A stretch of 64,000 nucleotides of DNA from Flavobacterium sp. (GCA_012837155.1 CP051546.1:1281075-1345074), one strand, 5' to 3'. Positions 30,771 to 40,579 are shown, counted from the first letter of the stretch. Made by a program: numbers and translations. The notes: generated by a model not told the origin, from the sequence alone.

Positions 30771-31669
30771 ATGGTAAACAATATTAAAAATGTTTTTAGT
30801 ATAAAAGACTTAGAAAATCTTTCTGGAATCAAGGCGCATACCATTCGAATTTGGGAAAAAAGATACAATATTCTTGAACCCATACGGACAGAAACTAATA
30901 TTAGAACCTACGATTTAGCCAGTTTGCAAAAGCTTTTAAATGTGGTATTGTTAAATTCGTATGGCTATAAAATTTCTAGAATAGCAGATTTGTCTGCCGA
31001 AAAAATAGTCTTTCTTGTTCGTGAAATAATAGCTGGAAAAAATGCTAATAATCATATCTTAAATACTTTTAAGATGGCGATGATTAACTTTGATCAAGCG
31101 CTATTTCTCAATACATATACTAATTTACTTTCAGAAAAATCGTTTCGCGAAATTTTTTATGAAATTATCATTCCGCTAATGAATGATATAGGTTTGTTGT
31201 GGCAATCAGGAACCATATCGCCTGCACAAGAGCATTTTATCTCTTATTTGATTAAGCAAAAATACTCGTCAATACAGAAAAAGTTCAAATCCTAGAACCC
31301 ACAAGAACCGATAAAATCTTTGTTTTATGTCTTCCAGAAAATGAAATTCATGAACTGGGATTGATGTATTTAAATTATGAAATTTTGCTAAATGGTTACA
31401 AAACCATATACCTTGGCGAAAGTGTTCCCATCGAAAGTTTGAAGGGTGTAAAAAAACATTTTGACAACATCATCTACATATCTTACTGGACTGTTCAGCC
31501 CACAAGAGAGGGGATTGATGATTATCTGAAAGAGATTTCGACTGAAATTATAGATGCTAATTCGCACTTTTGGGTTCTTGGTAGAATGACCGAATTTATA
31601 GATATTAATAGTCTTCCGAAAAATTTTTCTGTTTTCACTGCTATTTCTGACTTGGTTAGTAAATTGTAA
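30771..31669 (+). pseudogene. CarH-like MerR regulator with cobalamin-binding domain, one frameshift
   Basis: An N-terminal MerR-type DNA-binding domain (residues 8-75, 'FSIKDLENLSGIKAHTIRIW') is followed by the helical cap and Rossmann-type B12 domain. The CarH photoreceptor signature is present: Trp144 then nine residues then Glu154-His155 ('LLWQSGTISPAQEHFI'), and, after repair, 'EIHELG' (31343-31360), the ExHxxG motif with the lower-ligand His. The residue after the Trp is Gln, where CarH has His. Restoring one A in A5 at 31258-31262 joins the halves (about 300 residues). It directly precedes crtI, so it is probably a light- or B12-responsive repressor of the carotenoid genes. Confidence 0.88.
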
Positions 31670-31706
31670 TTTACCGTTAATAGTAGTATTTTTGTTTAAA
31701 AAAATG

Positions 31707-31724
31707 TATATTTGTTAAACAAAT
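31707..31724 (+). promoter_or_regulatory. crtI promoter with overlapping palindromic operator
   Basis: The -7 box TATATTTG (31707-31714) overlaps the palindrome ATTTGTT-A-AACAAAT (31710-31724), whose right arm runs into the crtI ATG (31723-31725). Transcription would start only a few bases before the ATG, giving a very short leader or none. A repressor bound here would block both polymerase and ribosome access. Confidence 0.6.
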
Positions 31725-33191
31725 GAAAAAAACAGTAACAATTATCGGTTCGGGTTTTGCCGCTTTATCAGCCTCGTGCTATTTAGCTAAGGCGGGTTTT
31801 GATGTAACTATTTTTGAAAAAAATCAAACTGTAGGCGGTAGGGCAAGGCAATTAATCAAGGAAGGTTTTACTTTTGATATAGGTCCAACGTGGTATTGGA
31901 TGCCAGATGTTTTTGAAAAATTCTTTGCTGATTTCAACAAAAAACCGTCTGATTATTATCAGCTCGAAAAGCTAAATCCTGCTTACGAAGTTTATTTTAA
32001 TGATTTAGATTCGATTGCGATTCCAGATAATTTAGCGGCTATTTTAGCTCTTTTTGAAAAGGATGAAAAAGGAAGTTCTTACTATTTAAAATCATTTTTG
32101 GATAATGCCCAGCATAATTATGATGTAGCAATTAAGGACTTGGTGTATCGTCCTGGGATTTCTATAACAGAGCTAATTACGCCAGTAACCATAAAAAAAG
32201 CAAACCAATTTTTTAGTACCATTCGAACCTCTGTTCGAAAGAAAATCAAGAACAATCGGTTGCAGCAAATAATGGAATTTCCTGTTTTATTTCTTGGTGC
32301 TAAACCTTCGAATACGCCTTCCTTTTATAGTTTTATGAATTATGCGGACTTTGGTTTAGGGACTTGGCATCCTAAAGGAGGAATGTACGAAGTGGTTAAA
32401 GCCATGCATCTTTTGGCGGCAGAATTAGGTGTGAAAATTAAAACCAATCAAAATATCGAAAAAATTAATGTGGAGCATCATGTCGTAAAAAGTGTTGTTG
32501 CAAACGGAGAAACCATTTATTCGGATGTCGTTTTGAGCGGAGCCGATTATCATCACACCGAAACTCTGCTAGATGAAAAGGATAGAGGCTATTCTGAAAA
32601 TATTGGAATTCGAGAGTTTTTGCTCCTTCCTCTCTTTTGTTTTATGTTGCCTTTGATAAAAAAATAGAAAATGTTTCCCATCATACTCTATTTTTTGATA
32701 CGGATTTTGACACTCACGCCAAAGATATTTATGATGATCCCAAATGGCCCGAAAAACCATTGTTTTATGCTAGTTTTCCAAGTAAAACCGATGAAACCGT
32801 TGCGCCAAAGGGCAAAGAAACTGGTATTTTTTTGATTCCAATTGCGCCAGGAATTAAGGATTCGCCTGCGATTCGAGAAATTTATTTTGAAAATTGTATC
32901 AGCCGATTTGAAAAATTGACCCATCAAAAAGTAAAAGAGGCAATACTCTTTAACGAAAGTTTTTGTGTGAATGATTTTGTCAAAGAGTATAATTCCTATA
33001 AGGGAAACGCTTATGGATTAGCCAATATTTTGACACAAACTGCTTTTTTAAGACCAAAAATAAGTAGCAAAAAAGTTAAAAATTTATTCTTTACAGGACA
33101 ATTAACCGTTCCTGGTCCTGGAGTTCCTCCTTCGATAATTTCGGGAAAAATAGCATCGGATTTAATTATTAAACAATTTTTAAATAAATAG
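31723..33191 (+). pseudogene. crtI: Phytoene desaturase CrtI, one frameshift
   Basis: This FAD-dependent desaturase takes phytoene to lycopene. The N-terminal dinucleotide fold is 'VTIIGSGFAALSASCYLAK' with 'EKNQTVGGRARQLI', and the C-terminal FAD motif is 'LFFTGQLTVPGPGVPPSIISG'. Adding one A to the A4 run at 32597-32600 turns 'YSENIGIREF' into 'YSEKYWNSRVFAPS' and joins the two parts to about 489 residues, the usual CrtI length. Five bases separate it from crtB. The break is a probable sequence error. Confidence 0.93.
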
Positions 33192-33196
33192 AAGTT

Positions 33197-34036
33197 ATGA
33201 AAAAAGTATTTGATGAAGTCTCGTTTAAATGCAGTGTTTTAGTGACTAAAAGTTACAGCACTTCATTTTCAATGGCGGTTAAGATGCTGGCTCCAAGTAT
33301 TCGTGATGCTATTTACAGTATTTACGGTTTTGTTCGTTTTGCTGACGAAATTGTAGATTCTTTTCACGAGTTCGATAAAGAGAATTTGATAAATGATTTT
33401 GAAAATGACTATTATAAAGCCCAAAAATTGGGAATCAGTTTAAATCCAATTTTAAATTCTTTTCAGCAAACAGTAACGAAATATAATATTGAAGATGATT
33501 TAATTCAGTCTTTTTTGAGAAGTATGAAAATGGATTTGGTGCAATCGGATTATAATCATACCCAAGAATATGAAGAGTATATTTATGGTTCCGCCGATGT
33601 GGTAGGATTAATGTGTTTGAAAGTTTTTGTCAACGGAAATAATCAAAAATATAATGAATTGAAAGCCGAGGCCATGCGATTGGGCTCTGCTTTTCAGAAA
33701 GTAAATTTTTTGAGAGATTTAAAAGAGGATAATCTAGTTTTAAACCGAAATTATTTTCCAGGAGTCAAGCTAAACACATTTGACGAAAAGGCTAAAAATA
33801 GAATTATCAAAGAAATTGAAGACGATTTCGAAATAGCGTTGCAGGGCATTAAAAAATTACCCTTAGAAGCGAAATTTGGAGTCTATACCGCCTATGTTTA
33901 CTATAAAAAATTATTAAAAAAACTAAAAAATACGCCTTGTAGTGAAATTGGGAACTCAAGAATTAGAGTATCTAATTACACTAAAGCACGATTGTTTGCT
34001 AATTCTTTTGTAACTTACAAGTTGAATTTGGTCTAA
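33197..34036 (+). CDS. crtB: Phytoene synthase CrtB
   Basis: The enzyme condenses two geranylgeranyl diphosphates to phytoene. The 279-residue protein starts 'CSVLVTKSYSTSFSMAVKML', has the first Asp-rich motif in 'YGFVRFADEIVDSFHEFD' and the second in 'QKVNFLRDLKEDNLVLNR'. Length and order fit the squalene/phytoene synthase family. It is the second gene of the carotenoid operon. Confidence 0.95.
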   Translation: MKKVFDEVSFKCSVLVTKSYSTSFSMAVKMLAPSIRDAIYSIYGFVRFADEIVDSFHEFDKENLINDFENDYYKAQKLGISLNPILNSFQQTVTKYNIEDDLIQSFLRSMKMDLVQSDYNHTQEYEEYIYGSADVVGLMCLKVFVNGNNQKYNELKAEAMRLGSAFQKVNFLRDLKEDNLVLNRNYFPGVKLNTFDEKAKNRIIKEIEDDFEIALQGIKKLPLEAKFGVYTAYVYYKKLLKKLKNTPCSEIGNSRIRVSNYTKARLFANSFVTYKLNLV

Positions 34037-34073
34037 ATCGGATTTATTTATCGAACTTTAAAACAGTCTAAAA

Positions 34074-34514
34074 ATGGTGTCTTTATTTATTTTTTTGATT
34101 ACTTATTTATTGATGGAATGTGTTACTTGGTGTACACATAAATATGTTATGCACGGATTTTTGTGGTATTTACACGAAGATCATCATCAGCCTAAATATG
34201 CTCATGTTTTCGAACGGAATGATTTGTTTTTTGTGATTTTTGCCATTCCAAGTATTCTCCTTTTTTATTTTGGTGCAAATGCAGGATTTGATTATAGATT
34301 TTTTATAGGATTAGGAATTTTCGCCTACGGTTTGAGCTATTTTATAGTGCATGATATTATAATTCATCAGCGATTTAAGTTGTTTAAAAACACTAAAAAT
34401 AAATATTTAATCGGATTAAGAAAAGGACATAAAGTGCATCATAAACACTTAGGAAAAGAAGAAGGAGAGTGTTTTGGAATGTTGTTTGTACCTTTTAAAT
34501 ATTTTAAGATTTAA
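34074..34514 (+). CDS. crtZ: Beta-carotene hydroxylase CrtZ
   Basis: This 146-residue membrane di-iron hydroxylase has the four His clusters of the family: 'HKYVMHG', 'HEDHH', 'HDIIIHQRF' and 'GHKVHHKH'. It adds the 3 and 3' hydroxyls of beta-carotene to give zeaxanthin, the usual yellow pigment of flavobacteria. The next ATG follows the stop by one base, suggesting coupled translation. Confidence 0.92.
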   Translation: MVSLFIFLITYLLMECVTWCTHKYVMHGFLWYLHEDHHQPKYAHVFERNDLFFVIFAIPSILLFYFGANAGFDYRFFIGLGIFAYGLSYFIVHDIIIHQRFKLFKNTKNKYLIGLRKGHKVHHKHLGKEEGECFGMLFVPFKYFKI

Positions 34515-34515
34515 G

Positions 34516-35182
34516 ATGTCCTTATATTTAATCCTAAATATTGCTTCTTTTTTAATTCCGTTTCTGTACAGTTTCGAAAGTAGGATGAAGTATGTAAAGC
34601 GGTGGAAAGCTGTTTTTTTCGGCAATACTAATTACTGCTTTTTTCTTCATCATTTGGGATATTATTTTTACAAAAATAGGCGTTTGGCGTTTTAATCCTC
34701 GATACCATTCTGGCATAGCATTTTTTGGTTTGCCCATAGAAGAAGGATTGTTTTTTATCTGTATTCCCTATGCCAGTCTCTTTATTCACTTTGCTTTTCG
34801 CTATTTTTATCCAAAGGTTTCTTTGTCAGATAAAACAGTACAAGCCATTTATTGGATATTGATTTTACTACTTATTCCAACCATTGTGCTTCACTATAAC
34901 AAATTATATACATCAATAAATTACACTTTTCTAGTGCTTGTTTTAACTTATGCCGTTTTCAAAGTTCCTACTGTTTTGAATACTTTTTTTATCACTTTTC
35001 TAATTATACTGATTCCTTTTGGGATTGTAAACGGGATACTCACAGGAAGTTTTATTGCTGAGCCAGTAGTAATTTATAACGACACCGAAAACCTAGGAAT
35101 TAGGCTCGGGACAATCCCAATCGAAGATATAGGGTATGCTTTTTCGATGCTATTGATGAGTTTGGTTTTAATCCAAAAATAG
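34516..35182 (+). pseudogene. Lycopene cyclase (CrtYc/CrtYd-type membrane protein), one frameshift
   Basis: This membrane cyclase of the heterodimeric/fungal-type lycopene cyclase family converts lycopene to beta-carotene. After the start 'MSLYLILNIASFLIPFLYSF' an extra T in the T7 run at 34613-34619 breaks the frame. Removing it gives 'WKAVFSAILITAFFFIIWDI' and 'GLPIEEGLFF', joining the rest. Both halves carry the family's Pro-x-Glu-Glu/Asp motif ('PIEEGLFF', 'TIPIEDIGYAF'), so this is the fused two-domain form, about 222 residues. It lies directly between crtZ and the SRPBCC gene. Confidence 0.87.
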
Positions 35183-35194
35183 AAAAAACAAAAG

Positions 35195-35656
35195 ATGAAA
35201 ATATATAAAAAAGAAACTGTTCAGCACATCAACGCGAGTATCGAAGACTGTTGGGCGTTTTTTTCGAGTCCGAGGAATCTTCAAAAAATAACCCCAAAAA
35301 CGATGGGTTTTACCATCACGGATTTTGATAACAAATCGATGTACGCAGGTCAGATTATTCAATACAAAGTTTCTCCTCTTTTGGGACTGAAATTTGCTTG
35401 GATGACTGAGATTACTTTCGTGAAAGAAAATAGTTATTTCATCGATGAACAACGGTTTGGCCCTTACGCATTATGGCATCACAAGCATTTTTTTGAAGCA
35501 ACAGAAAAGGGTACCAACATGACGGATGTGGTTCATTATGCCTTGCCTTTGGGATTTATAGGCAGAATGTTGCACGCACTTGTAGTTAAAAATAAGTTGA
35601 AAGAAATTTTCGAATATCGGGTCTTAAAAATAGATGAAATTTTCAATTCTAAATGA
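35195..35656 (+). CDS. SRPBCC-family (START-like) protein
   Basis: This 153-residue helix-grip protein ('INASIEDCWAFFSSPRNLQK', 'GPYALWHHKHFFEATEKG') belongs to the SRPBCC/polyketide-cyclase-like ligand-binding superfamily. It overlaps the photolyase start by 4 bases (ATGA), so translation is coupled. Members commonly accompany carotenoid or light-response genes; a carotenoid- or lipid-binding role is a guess. Confidence 0.83.
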   Translation: MKIYKKETVQHINASIEDCWAFFSSPRNLQKITPKTMGFTITDFDNKSMYAGQIIQYKVSPLLGLKFAWMTEITFVKENSYFIDEQRFGPYALWHHKHFFEATEKGTNMTDVVHYALPLGFIGRMLHALVVKNKLKEIFEYRVLKIDEIFNSK

Positions 35657-36951
35657 TGTTTAAACAAGAAATTGCTGTTTTTTGGTTTCGTAGAGACTTG
35701 CGTTTACAGGATAATGTAGGGTTGTTTTTCGCTTTGAAATCTAAATATCCAATTATTCCCTTGTTTATTTTTGATGAAACTATTTTAAATGGTTTGCCAA
35801 AAGAGGATGCTAGAGTTGGTTTTATTTATGATTCACTTTCTAAAATAAATCAGCAACTTCAAGAATTGGGAAGTTCTCTTTTGGTAAAAAAAGGAAAAAT
35901 TCAAGATGTTTGGCAAGCACTTATTCAGGAATATACCATTCGGGAAGTTTTTTTTAACAAAGATTATGAACCTTACGCCATTTCAAGAGATTGGGCTATT
36001 TGCAAATTATTAGAAGCGACTAAAACCACCTGTTTTTCATATAAAGACCAAGTGATTTTTGAAGAAAAGGAAATCACAAAACCCGACGGATTGCCTTATA
36101 CGGTGTACACGCCATATAAAAATAAATGGTTAGAGAAATACAATTCTACTTGTCCAGTACAAGAATACGATGCAGCAGACCACTTTTGTAATTTTTATAA
36201 AGCCCATTTTGTTTTTCCAACTTTAGAACAAATTGGATTCGATAAAAGTGCCATAAAAGTGCTTCCTTATAATTTAAAAAATGTGGTTCGTTATCACGAA
36301 ACTCGGAATTTTCCAGCTTTAGATGATACTTCTTATCTTTCGCCTCATTTGCGTTTCGGAACGGTAAGCATTCGGAAATTAGTAAATTGGGCGGCGAATA
36401 AAAATCAGGTTTTTTTGAGCGAGTTGATTTGGAGAGAGTTTTTTATGCAAATATTATTTAGTTTTCCAAAAGTGGTTACACACAATTTTAAATCCGCCTA
36501 TGACGGTATTCAATGGAGGAATAACGAAGAAGATTTCAAGCGCTGGTGTTCTGGAACAACGGGTTATCCAATGGTAGATGCCGGAATGAGGCAATTAAAC
36601 CAAACGGGATATATGCATAACAGAGTTCGTATGGTTGTGGCAAGTTTTTTATGCAAGCATTTATTGATTAATTGGCAATGGGGCGAAGCTTATTTTGCTG
36701 AGAAATTATTAGATTATGAGTTGGCTTCAAATGTGGGAAACTGGCAATGGGCTGCGGGTACAGGTTGTGATGCAGCACCTTATTTCCGAGTTTTTAATCC
36801 AGCAATTCAACTCAAGAAATTTGATGAAAAAGGAATTTATATTCGGCAATGGATACCCGAATTCGATTTGGAATATAATAAACCGATGGTAGATTCTGTT
36901 TTTGCTCGAAATCGAGCCATTGAAACCTATAAAAAAGGAATTTTGAAATGA
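35653..36951 (+). CDS. phr: Deoxyribodipyrimidine photolyase / cryptochrome
   Basis: This 432-residue flavoprotein repairs UV-made pyrimidine dimers using light. The N-terminal antenna domain starts 'AVFWFRRDLRLQDNVGLFFA'. The C-terminal FAD domain carries 'WCSGTTGYPMVDAGMRQL', 'GYMHNRVRMVVASFL' and 'NVGNWQWAAGTGCDAAPYF'. The Trp-rich FAD site is intact, so CPD photolyase is the likeliest activity. It belongs to the run starting at crtI, which links pigment and light-driven repair under one probable regulator. Confidence 0.93.
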   Translation: MMFKQEIAVFWFRRDLRLQDNVGLFFALKSKYPIIPLFIFDETILNGLPKEDARVGFIYDSLSKINQQLQELGSSLLVKKGKIQDVWQALIQEYTIREVFFNKDYEPYAISRDWAICKLLEATKTTCFSYKDQVIFEEKEITKPDGLPYTVYTPYKNKWLEKYNSTCPVQEYDAADHFCNFYKAHFVFPTLEQIGFDKSAIKVLPYNLKNVVRYHETRNFPALDDTSYLSPHLRFGTVSIRKLVNWAANKNQVFLSELIWREFFMQILFSFPKVVTHNFKSAYDGIQWRNNEEDFKRWCSGTTGYPMVDAGMRQLNQTGYMHNRVRMVVASFLCKHLLINWQWGEAYFAEKLLDYELASNVGNWQWAAGTGCDAAPYFRVFNPAIQLKKFDEKGIYIRQWIPEFDLEYNKPMVDSVFARNRAIETYKKGILK

Positions 36952-37863
36952 AAAAAAATGTATTAATAAGTGGAGGAACAGGATTCATAGGAAAACATTT
37001 GACTCGTTTGTTGGTCGAAAAAGGATTTTCTGTTTCTATTTTAAGTAGAAATGTAAAACAGGACACCACGGATATTTCCTATTATCAATGGGATGTTTCA
37101 AAGGGATTTATAGAGGAAAAAGCAGTTTTAAACGCCGATTTTATTATTCATCTTGCAGGCGAAAACATCGCCGACAAAAGATGGACTACAAAGCGAAAGA
37201 GAGAAATAATGGAGAGTAGAGAACAATCAATTCGACTCATTTATGATGTTTTAAAAACGAACAATAAAAAGATAGATGCTTTTATTTCGGCCTCTGGAAT
37301 TGGGATTTATGGGGCAATAAACGGTTCGTTAATTTGTACTGAGGAAACACCTCCAGCAAATGATTTTTTGGGAATTACTTGTCAAAAGTGGGAAGCTGCC
37401 GCCGATGTCGTTGAGACCTTAGGAATTAGAACTGTCAAAATCAGGACGGGTTTAGTATTAGGAAAAGAATATGGTTTTTTAAAGCAATTGGTGCCTCTTT
37501 TTAAATGGAAATTCGCTGTTGTTTTGGGTTCAGGAAAGCAATACATGCCATGGATTCATATTGATGATTTGTGTGCTATTTATTTCGAGGCTTTAAAAAA
37601 TACAAAAATGATTGGGGCTTATAATGCCGCAATTGCTGACGATACAACAAATTTTGTTTTTTTCTGAAACTTTGGCTAGGATTTATGGTTATGCAATTTG
37701 GTTGCCCAATATTCCTTCGTTTTTAATTAAAATGGTTATGGGAGAAATGTCAAAAATGATACTCACAGGAAGGAGAATTTCTTCGGGTAAAATAGAAAAA
37801 TTAGGATTTCAATTTCAATTTAAAACTTTAGAATATGCACTTAAAGATTGTTTAGGAAAGTAG
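36948..37863 (+). pseudogene. TIGR01777-type NAD-dependent epimerase (SulA/YfcH family), one frameshift
   Basis: This extended SDR protein starts with the nucleotide motif 'VLISGGTGFIGKHLTRLLVE' and has 'IIHLAGENIADKRWTTKRK' and 'LGKEYGFLKQLVPLFKW', features of the YfcH/SulA family. The T7 run at 37657-37663 has one base too many; removing it gives 'TTNFVFSETLARIYGY' and joins the C-terminal domain (DUF1731-like) for about 304 residues. It overlaps the photolyase gene by 4 bases. The substrate is unknown. Confidence 0.87.
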
Positions 37864-37865
37864 GG

Positions 37866-38405
37866 TTATTTTACGATGAAATTAGTTGTAATAGTTGCTT
37901 TTTCTGCTACTTTCATTCTCAAAACGGTTGGTATTTCGATGTTGAAATCAGAAGTAAGAACACTAAAAGTTGAAAAAATTCCTAAGTCATTATCTGTTTT
38001 TCTAAGAAAAACGGCTGTGGTTATTTCCTTTTTCTTTCCATGTATTTCTAGTTTGCCCTTCATTTGGAATTCTTTGGGCGACGAATCAATGATATTCCAA
38101 TTAAAGCCCAAAATTTTTCCTTTGAAAATGGCTTTTGGATAATGATCACTTTCTAAATAATGTTCATTAAAATGAGCCTCCATTAGTGCCATTTTGAAAT
38201 GAAAATCTTTGATTAAAACCAGACTCGAAATTGCTCCAGTTTTGATGTTTAAATCGCATGTTGCAGTTTTGTTTAGTGCTTTAACCTCTTCAAATAAAGG
38301 AACCGACGCTTCAAAATTTAGGATTCCTTCGTGAGTAATCATTCTATTTTGGGCAATAAGAATATGAGAAATAGTCAACAGCAAAAACAGTATTATTTTT
38401 TTCAT
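37866..38405 (-). CDS. YceI-family lipid-binding protein
   Basis: This 179-residue protein has a signal peptide ending 'ILIAQ' and the YceI lipocalin-like barrel ('ICDLNIKTGAISS'-type opening near residue 49, 'HYLESDHYPKAIFKGKI', 'GKLEIHGKKKEITTAVFLR'). Family members bind isoprenoid or other amphipathic lipids in the periplasm. It is convergent with the carotenoid cluster, two bases beyond the epimerase stop, so it is a separate transcription unit. Confidence 0.87.
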   Translation of the reverse strand: MKKIILFLLLTISHILIAQNRMITHEGILNFEASVPLFEEVKALNKTATCDLNIKTGAISSLVLIKDFHFKMALMEAHFNEHYLESDHYPKAIFKGKILGFNWNIIDSSPKEFQMKGKLEIHGKKKEITTAVFLRKTDNDLGIFSTFSVLTSDFNIEIPTVLRMKVAEKATITTNFIVK

Positions 38406-38526
38406 GTTGAGGTAAAAATTGATTTATCTAAAGTTACATTATTTTTTTAAATAATTTAAAATAAATGCAGCAAAAAACACCTAACAAAAAAAGTAACTAA
38501 TTGCTTTTGAGGGAGATTGTGTAGTT

Positions 38527-39873
38527 TTATAGGTTTGATTCCGTATCCGTTTTGGCACGATTCAATATGCTTTCGGGGAGTGCTTTTTTTGCTTTGGCTC
38601 CCATTTTTTTTAACTTTTCGACACTTGTGATGAGGTTTCCTTTTCCGTCAACTAGTTTATTCATGGCTCCCTGATATTCGACTTTGCTTTCGTCTATTTT
38701 TTTGCCTATTTTAATTAAATCAGCTACAAACCCTTCGAATTTATCGTACAAAGCTCCAGCTTGGCGGGCAATTTCAAAAGCATTTTCCTGTTGTTTTTGG
38801 TTAGTCCACATACTATCAATCGTGCGTAAAGTTGCCAATAGGGTAGAAGGGGTTACAATTACAATATTTTTTTCGAAGGCTTTGTTGTAGAGTGTGGTGT
38901 CCTCGTTTAATGCCATGGCAAAAGCGGGTTCCATCGGAATAAATAAAAGCACAAAATCAGGGCTTTCTATTTGGTATAAATCCTGGTAATTTTTTTCGCC
39001 TAATTGTTCTACGTGACGTTTTATCGAATTGACGTGTTCTTTTAAATAACCATTTTTCAAGCTATCCTCTTCCTCATTGATGAATTTTTCATAAGCGGTC
39101 AAGGATACTTTCGAGTCGACAATCATTTTTTTGCCATCGGGAAGATTGATGACAACATCAGGAAAAACACGTTGTCCGTCTTCGTTGGTGTGGGATTGTT
39201 GCACATAATATTCCCTATCTTTTTCCAATCCTGATTTTTCGAGCACGCGCTCTAAAACCAGTTCGCCCCAATTTCCCTGCATTTTGCTATCGCCTTTCAA
39301 AGCTTTGGTCAGGTTGATGGTTTCTTTACTCATTTGAATGTTCATTTCGCGTAAACCTAAAATTTGTTGGCGCAAAGCGGCATGATAATCGATGCTTTCC
39401 TTGTGGGTGTCTTCGACTTTCTTTTCGAACAATTGAATTTTATCTTGCAAAGGCGAAAGGATATTTTTCATATTTTCCTTGTTTTGCTCGGTAAATTTGT
39501 TCGATTTTTCGTCTAAGATTTTATTAGCCAAATTCTCGAATTCCGTGGTAAATTTTTCCTGTAATTTTTCGACTTCTTCTTTTTGCTCTTTGTTGCGTTG
39601 CCAAAGATTTTCAAAATCGACTTCTTTCTTGGTCAATTGAATGTTTAGGGCTTCTTTTTCGTTTCGAATAGCTTCTTTCTCTTGAATGATTTGTTGCAAT
39701 TGTTTGTCGAAAGTCGCTTTTTCAATTAAAGATTGCGCTTTAAAATCATTTAGTTTTTCTTCCAAAAAGGCTTTTTCGGACTGCGATTTTGTCGAAAAAA
39801 TTAGTTTGCCAATGAAAATTCCAAAAGCCAGTGCCACGCTAAAGAGCAATAAAAACGGGAGTATATTCGACAT
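38527..39873 (-). CDS. rmuC: DNA recombination protein RmuC
   Basis: This 448-residue protein has an N-terminal membrane helix ('ILPFLLLFSVALAFGIFIG'), a long Glu/Lys-rich coiled coil (about 30-150) and the RmuC nuclease-like domain ('GNWGELVLERVLEKSGLEKD', 'VFPDVVINLPDGKKMIVDSK'). It is thought to limit inversions during recombination in E. coli; the exact reaction is not known. It is a single-gene unit by position. Confidence 0.92.
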   Translation of the reverse strand: MSNILPFLLLFSVALAFGIFIGKLIFSTKSQSEKAFLEEKLNDFKAQSLIEKATFDKQLQQIIQEKEAIRNEKEALNIQLTKKEVDFENLWQRNKEQKEEVEKLQEKFTTEFENLANKILDEKSNKFTEQNKENMKNILSPLQDKIQLFEKKVEDTHKESIDYHAALRQQILGLREMNIQMSKETINLTKALKGDSKMQGNWGELVLERVLEKSGLEKDREYYVQQSHTNEDGQRVFPDVVINLPDGKKMIVDSKVSLTAYEKFINEEEDSLKNGYLKEHVNSIKRHVEQLGEKNYQDLYQIESPDFVLLFIPMEPAFAMALNEDTTLYNKAFEKNIVIVTPSTLLATLRTIDSMWTNQKQQENAFEIARQAGALYDKFEGFVADLIKIGKKIDESKVEYQGAMNKLVDGKGNLITSVEKLKKMGAKAKKALPESILNRAKTDTESNL

Positions 39874-39952
39874 AAAAGAAAGGTTTTTATAAAAAGTAAA
39901 AGTAAGGAATTATATCAATTTAAGAATGTATAAGAAGATAATTTGAAAAATG

Positions 39953-39960
39953 TATTTTTG
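39953..39960 (+). promoter_or_regulatory. Probable promoter -7 box deciding the pseudouridine synthase start
   Basis: TATTTTTG lies 18 bases before ATG 39979. The alternative in-frame start at 39943 would be upstream of this box. Confidence 0.5.
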
Positions 39961-39978
39961 CCATTCAATTATTATACT

Positions 39979-40545
39979 ATGTCTCATCGTCATTTTATTC
40001 TTCACAAACCCTACGGCTATTTAAGTCAATTTGTTTATGAACTCAAGAGGAAGAAGAAACTCTTGGGCGAACTATACGATTTTCCAAAAGGGACAATGGC
40101 AATTGGTCGGCTCGACGAAGATTCCGAAGGACTTTTATTGCTTACCACAGATGGCAAAAGGAGCGAAATCGTAAGGAGTAAGAAGGTTGACAAAGAATAT
40201 TATGTGCAAGTTGACGGGATTATTCATCAGGAAGCCATCGACACAATGAAAAGGGGAGTCGAAATTGGTTTTAACGGTACAAAATATACCACTAAGCCTT
40301 GTGAATCTTTTATCATCAGTGCGATTCCTAATTTTGGTGCGAGAGGGAAAAAAATTAGAGACGAACGTCACGGGCCTACTTCTTGGGCTTCGATCACTGT
40401 TAATGAAGGAAAATTTCGTCAAGTTCGAAAAATGACGGCAGCAGTTGGTTTTCCTACTTTGCGATTGATTAGAGTTCGAATAGGGAATGTATATTTGAAT
40501 GATTTACAAGCCGGAGAAGTTTTGGAAATCGATGATTTTTTTTAA
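39979..40545 (+). CDS. rRNA large-subunit pseudouridine synthase (RluE-like)
   Basis: This 188-residue RsuA/RluB/E/F-type enzyme has the catalytic motif 'AIGRLDEDSEGLLLLTTDGK' with the active Asp, plus 'GKFRQVRKMTAAVGFPTLRL'. It lacks the N-terminal S4 domain, as in RluE, which modifies 23S rRNA. I choose the MSHRHFILHKP start, since family members begin there and the upstream start precedes the promoter. Confidence 0.87.
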   Translation: MSHRHFILHKPYGYLSQFVYELKRKKKLLGELYDFPKGTMAIGRLDEDSEGLLLLTTDGKRSEIVRSKKVDKEYYVQVDGIIHQEAIDTMKRGVEIGFNGTKYTTKPCESFIISAIPNFGARGKKIRDERHGPTSWASITVNEGKFRQVRKMTAAVGFPTLRLIRVRIGNVYLNDLQAGEVLEIDDFF

Positions 40546-40553
40546 CTTCCCAA

Positions 40554-40574
40554 TTCTAACTTCTAACTTCTAAC
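40554..40574. repeat. Three perfect tandem heptamers TTCTAAC
   Basis: Three contiguous identical 7-base units fill the spacer between two plus-strand RNA-modification genes. The same unit recurs at 51175-51202 inside the cobalamin riboswitch. Confidence 0.8.
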
Positions 40575-40579
40575 TTTTT

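Noticed and set aside
40554..40574. CRISPR-like repeat
   Set aside because: The 7-base units are contiguous without spacers and no cas genes are present. No CRISPR array is seen anywhere in the window.
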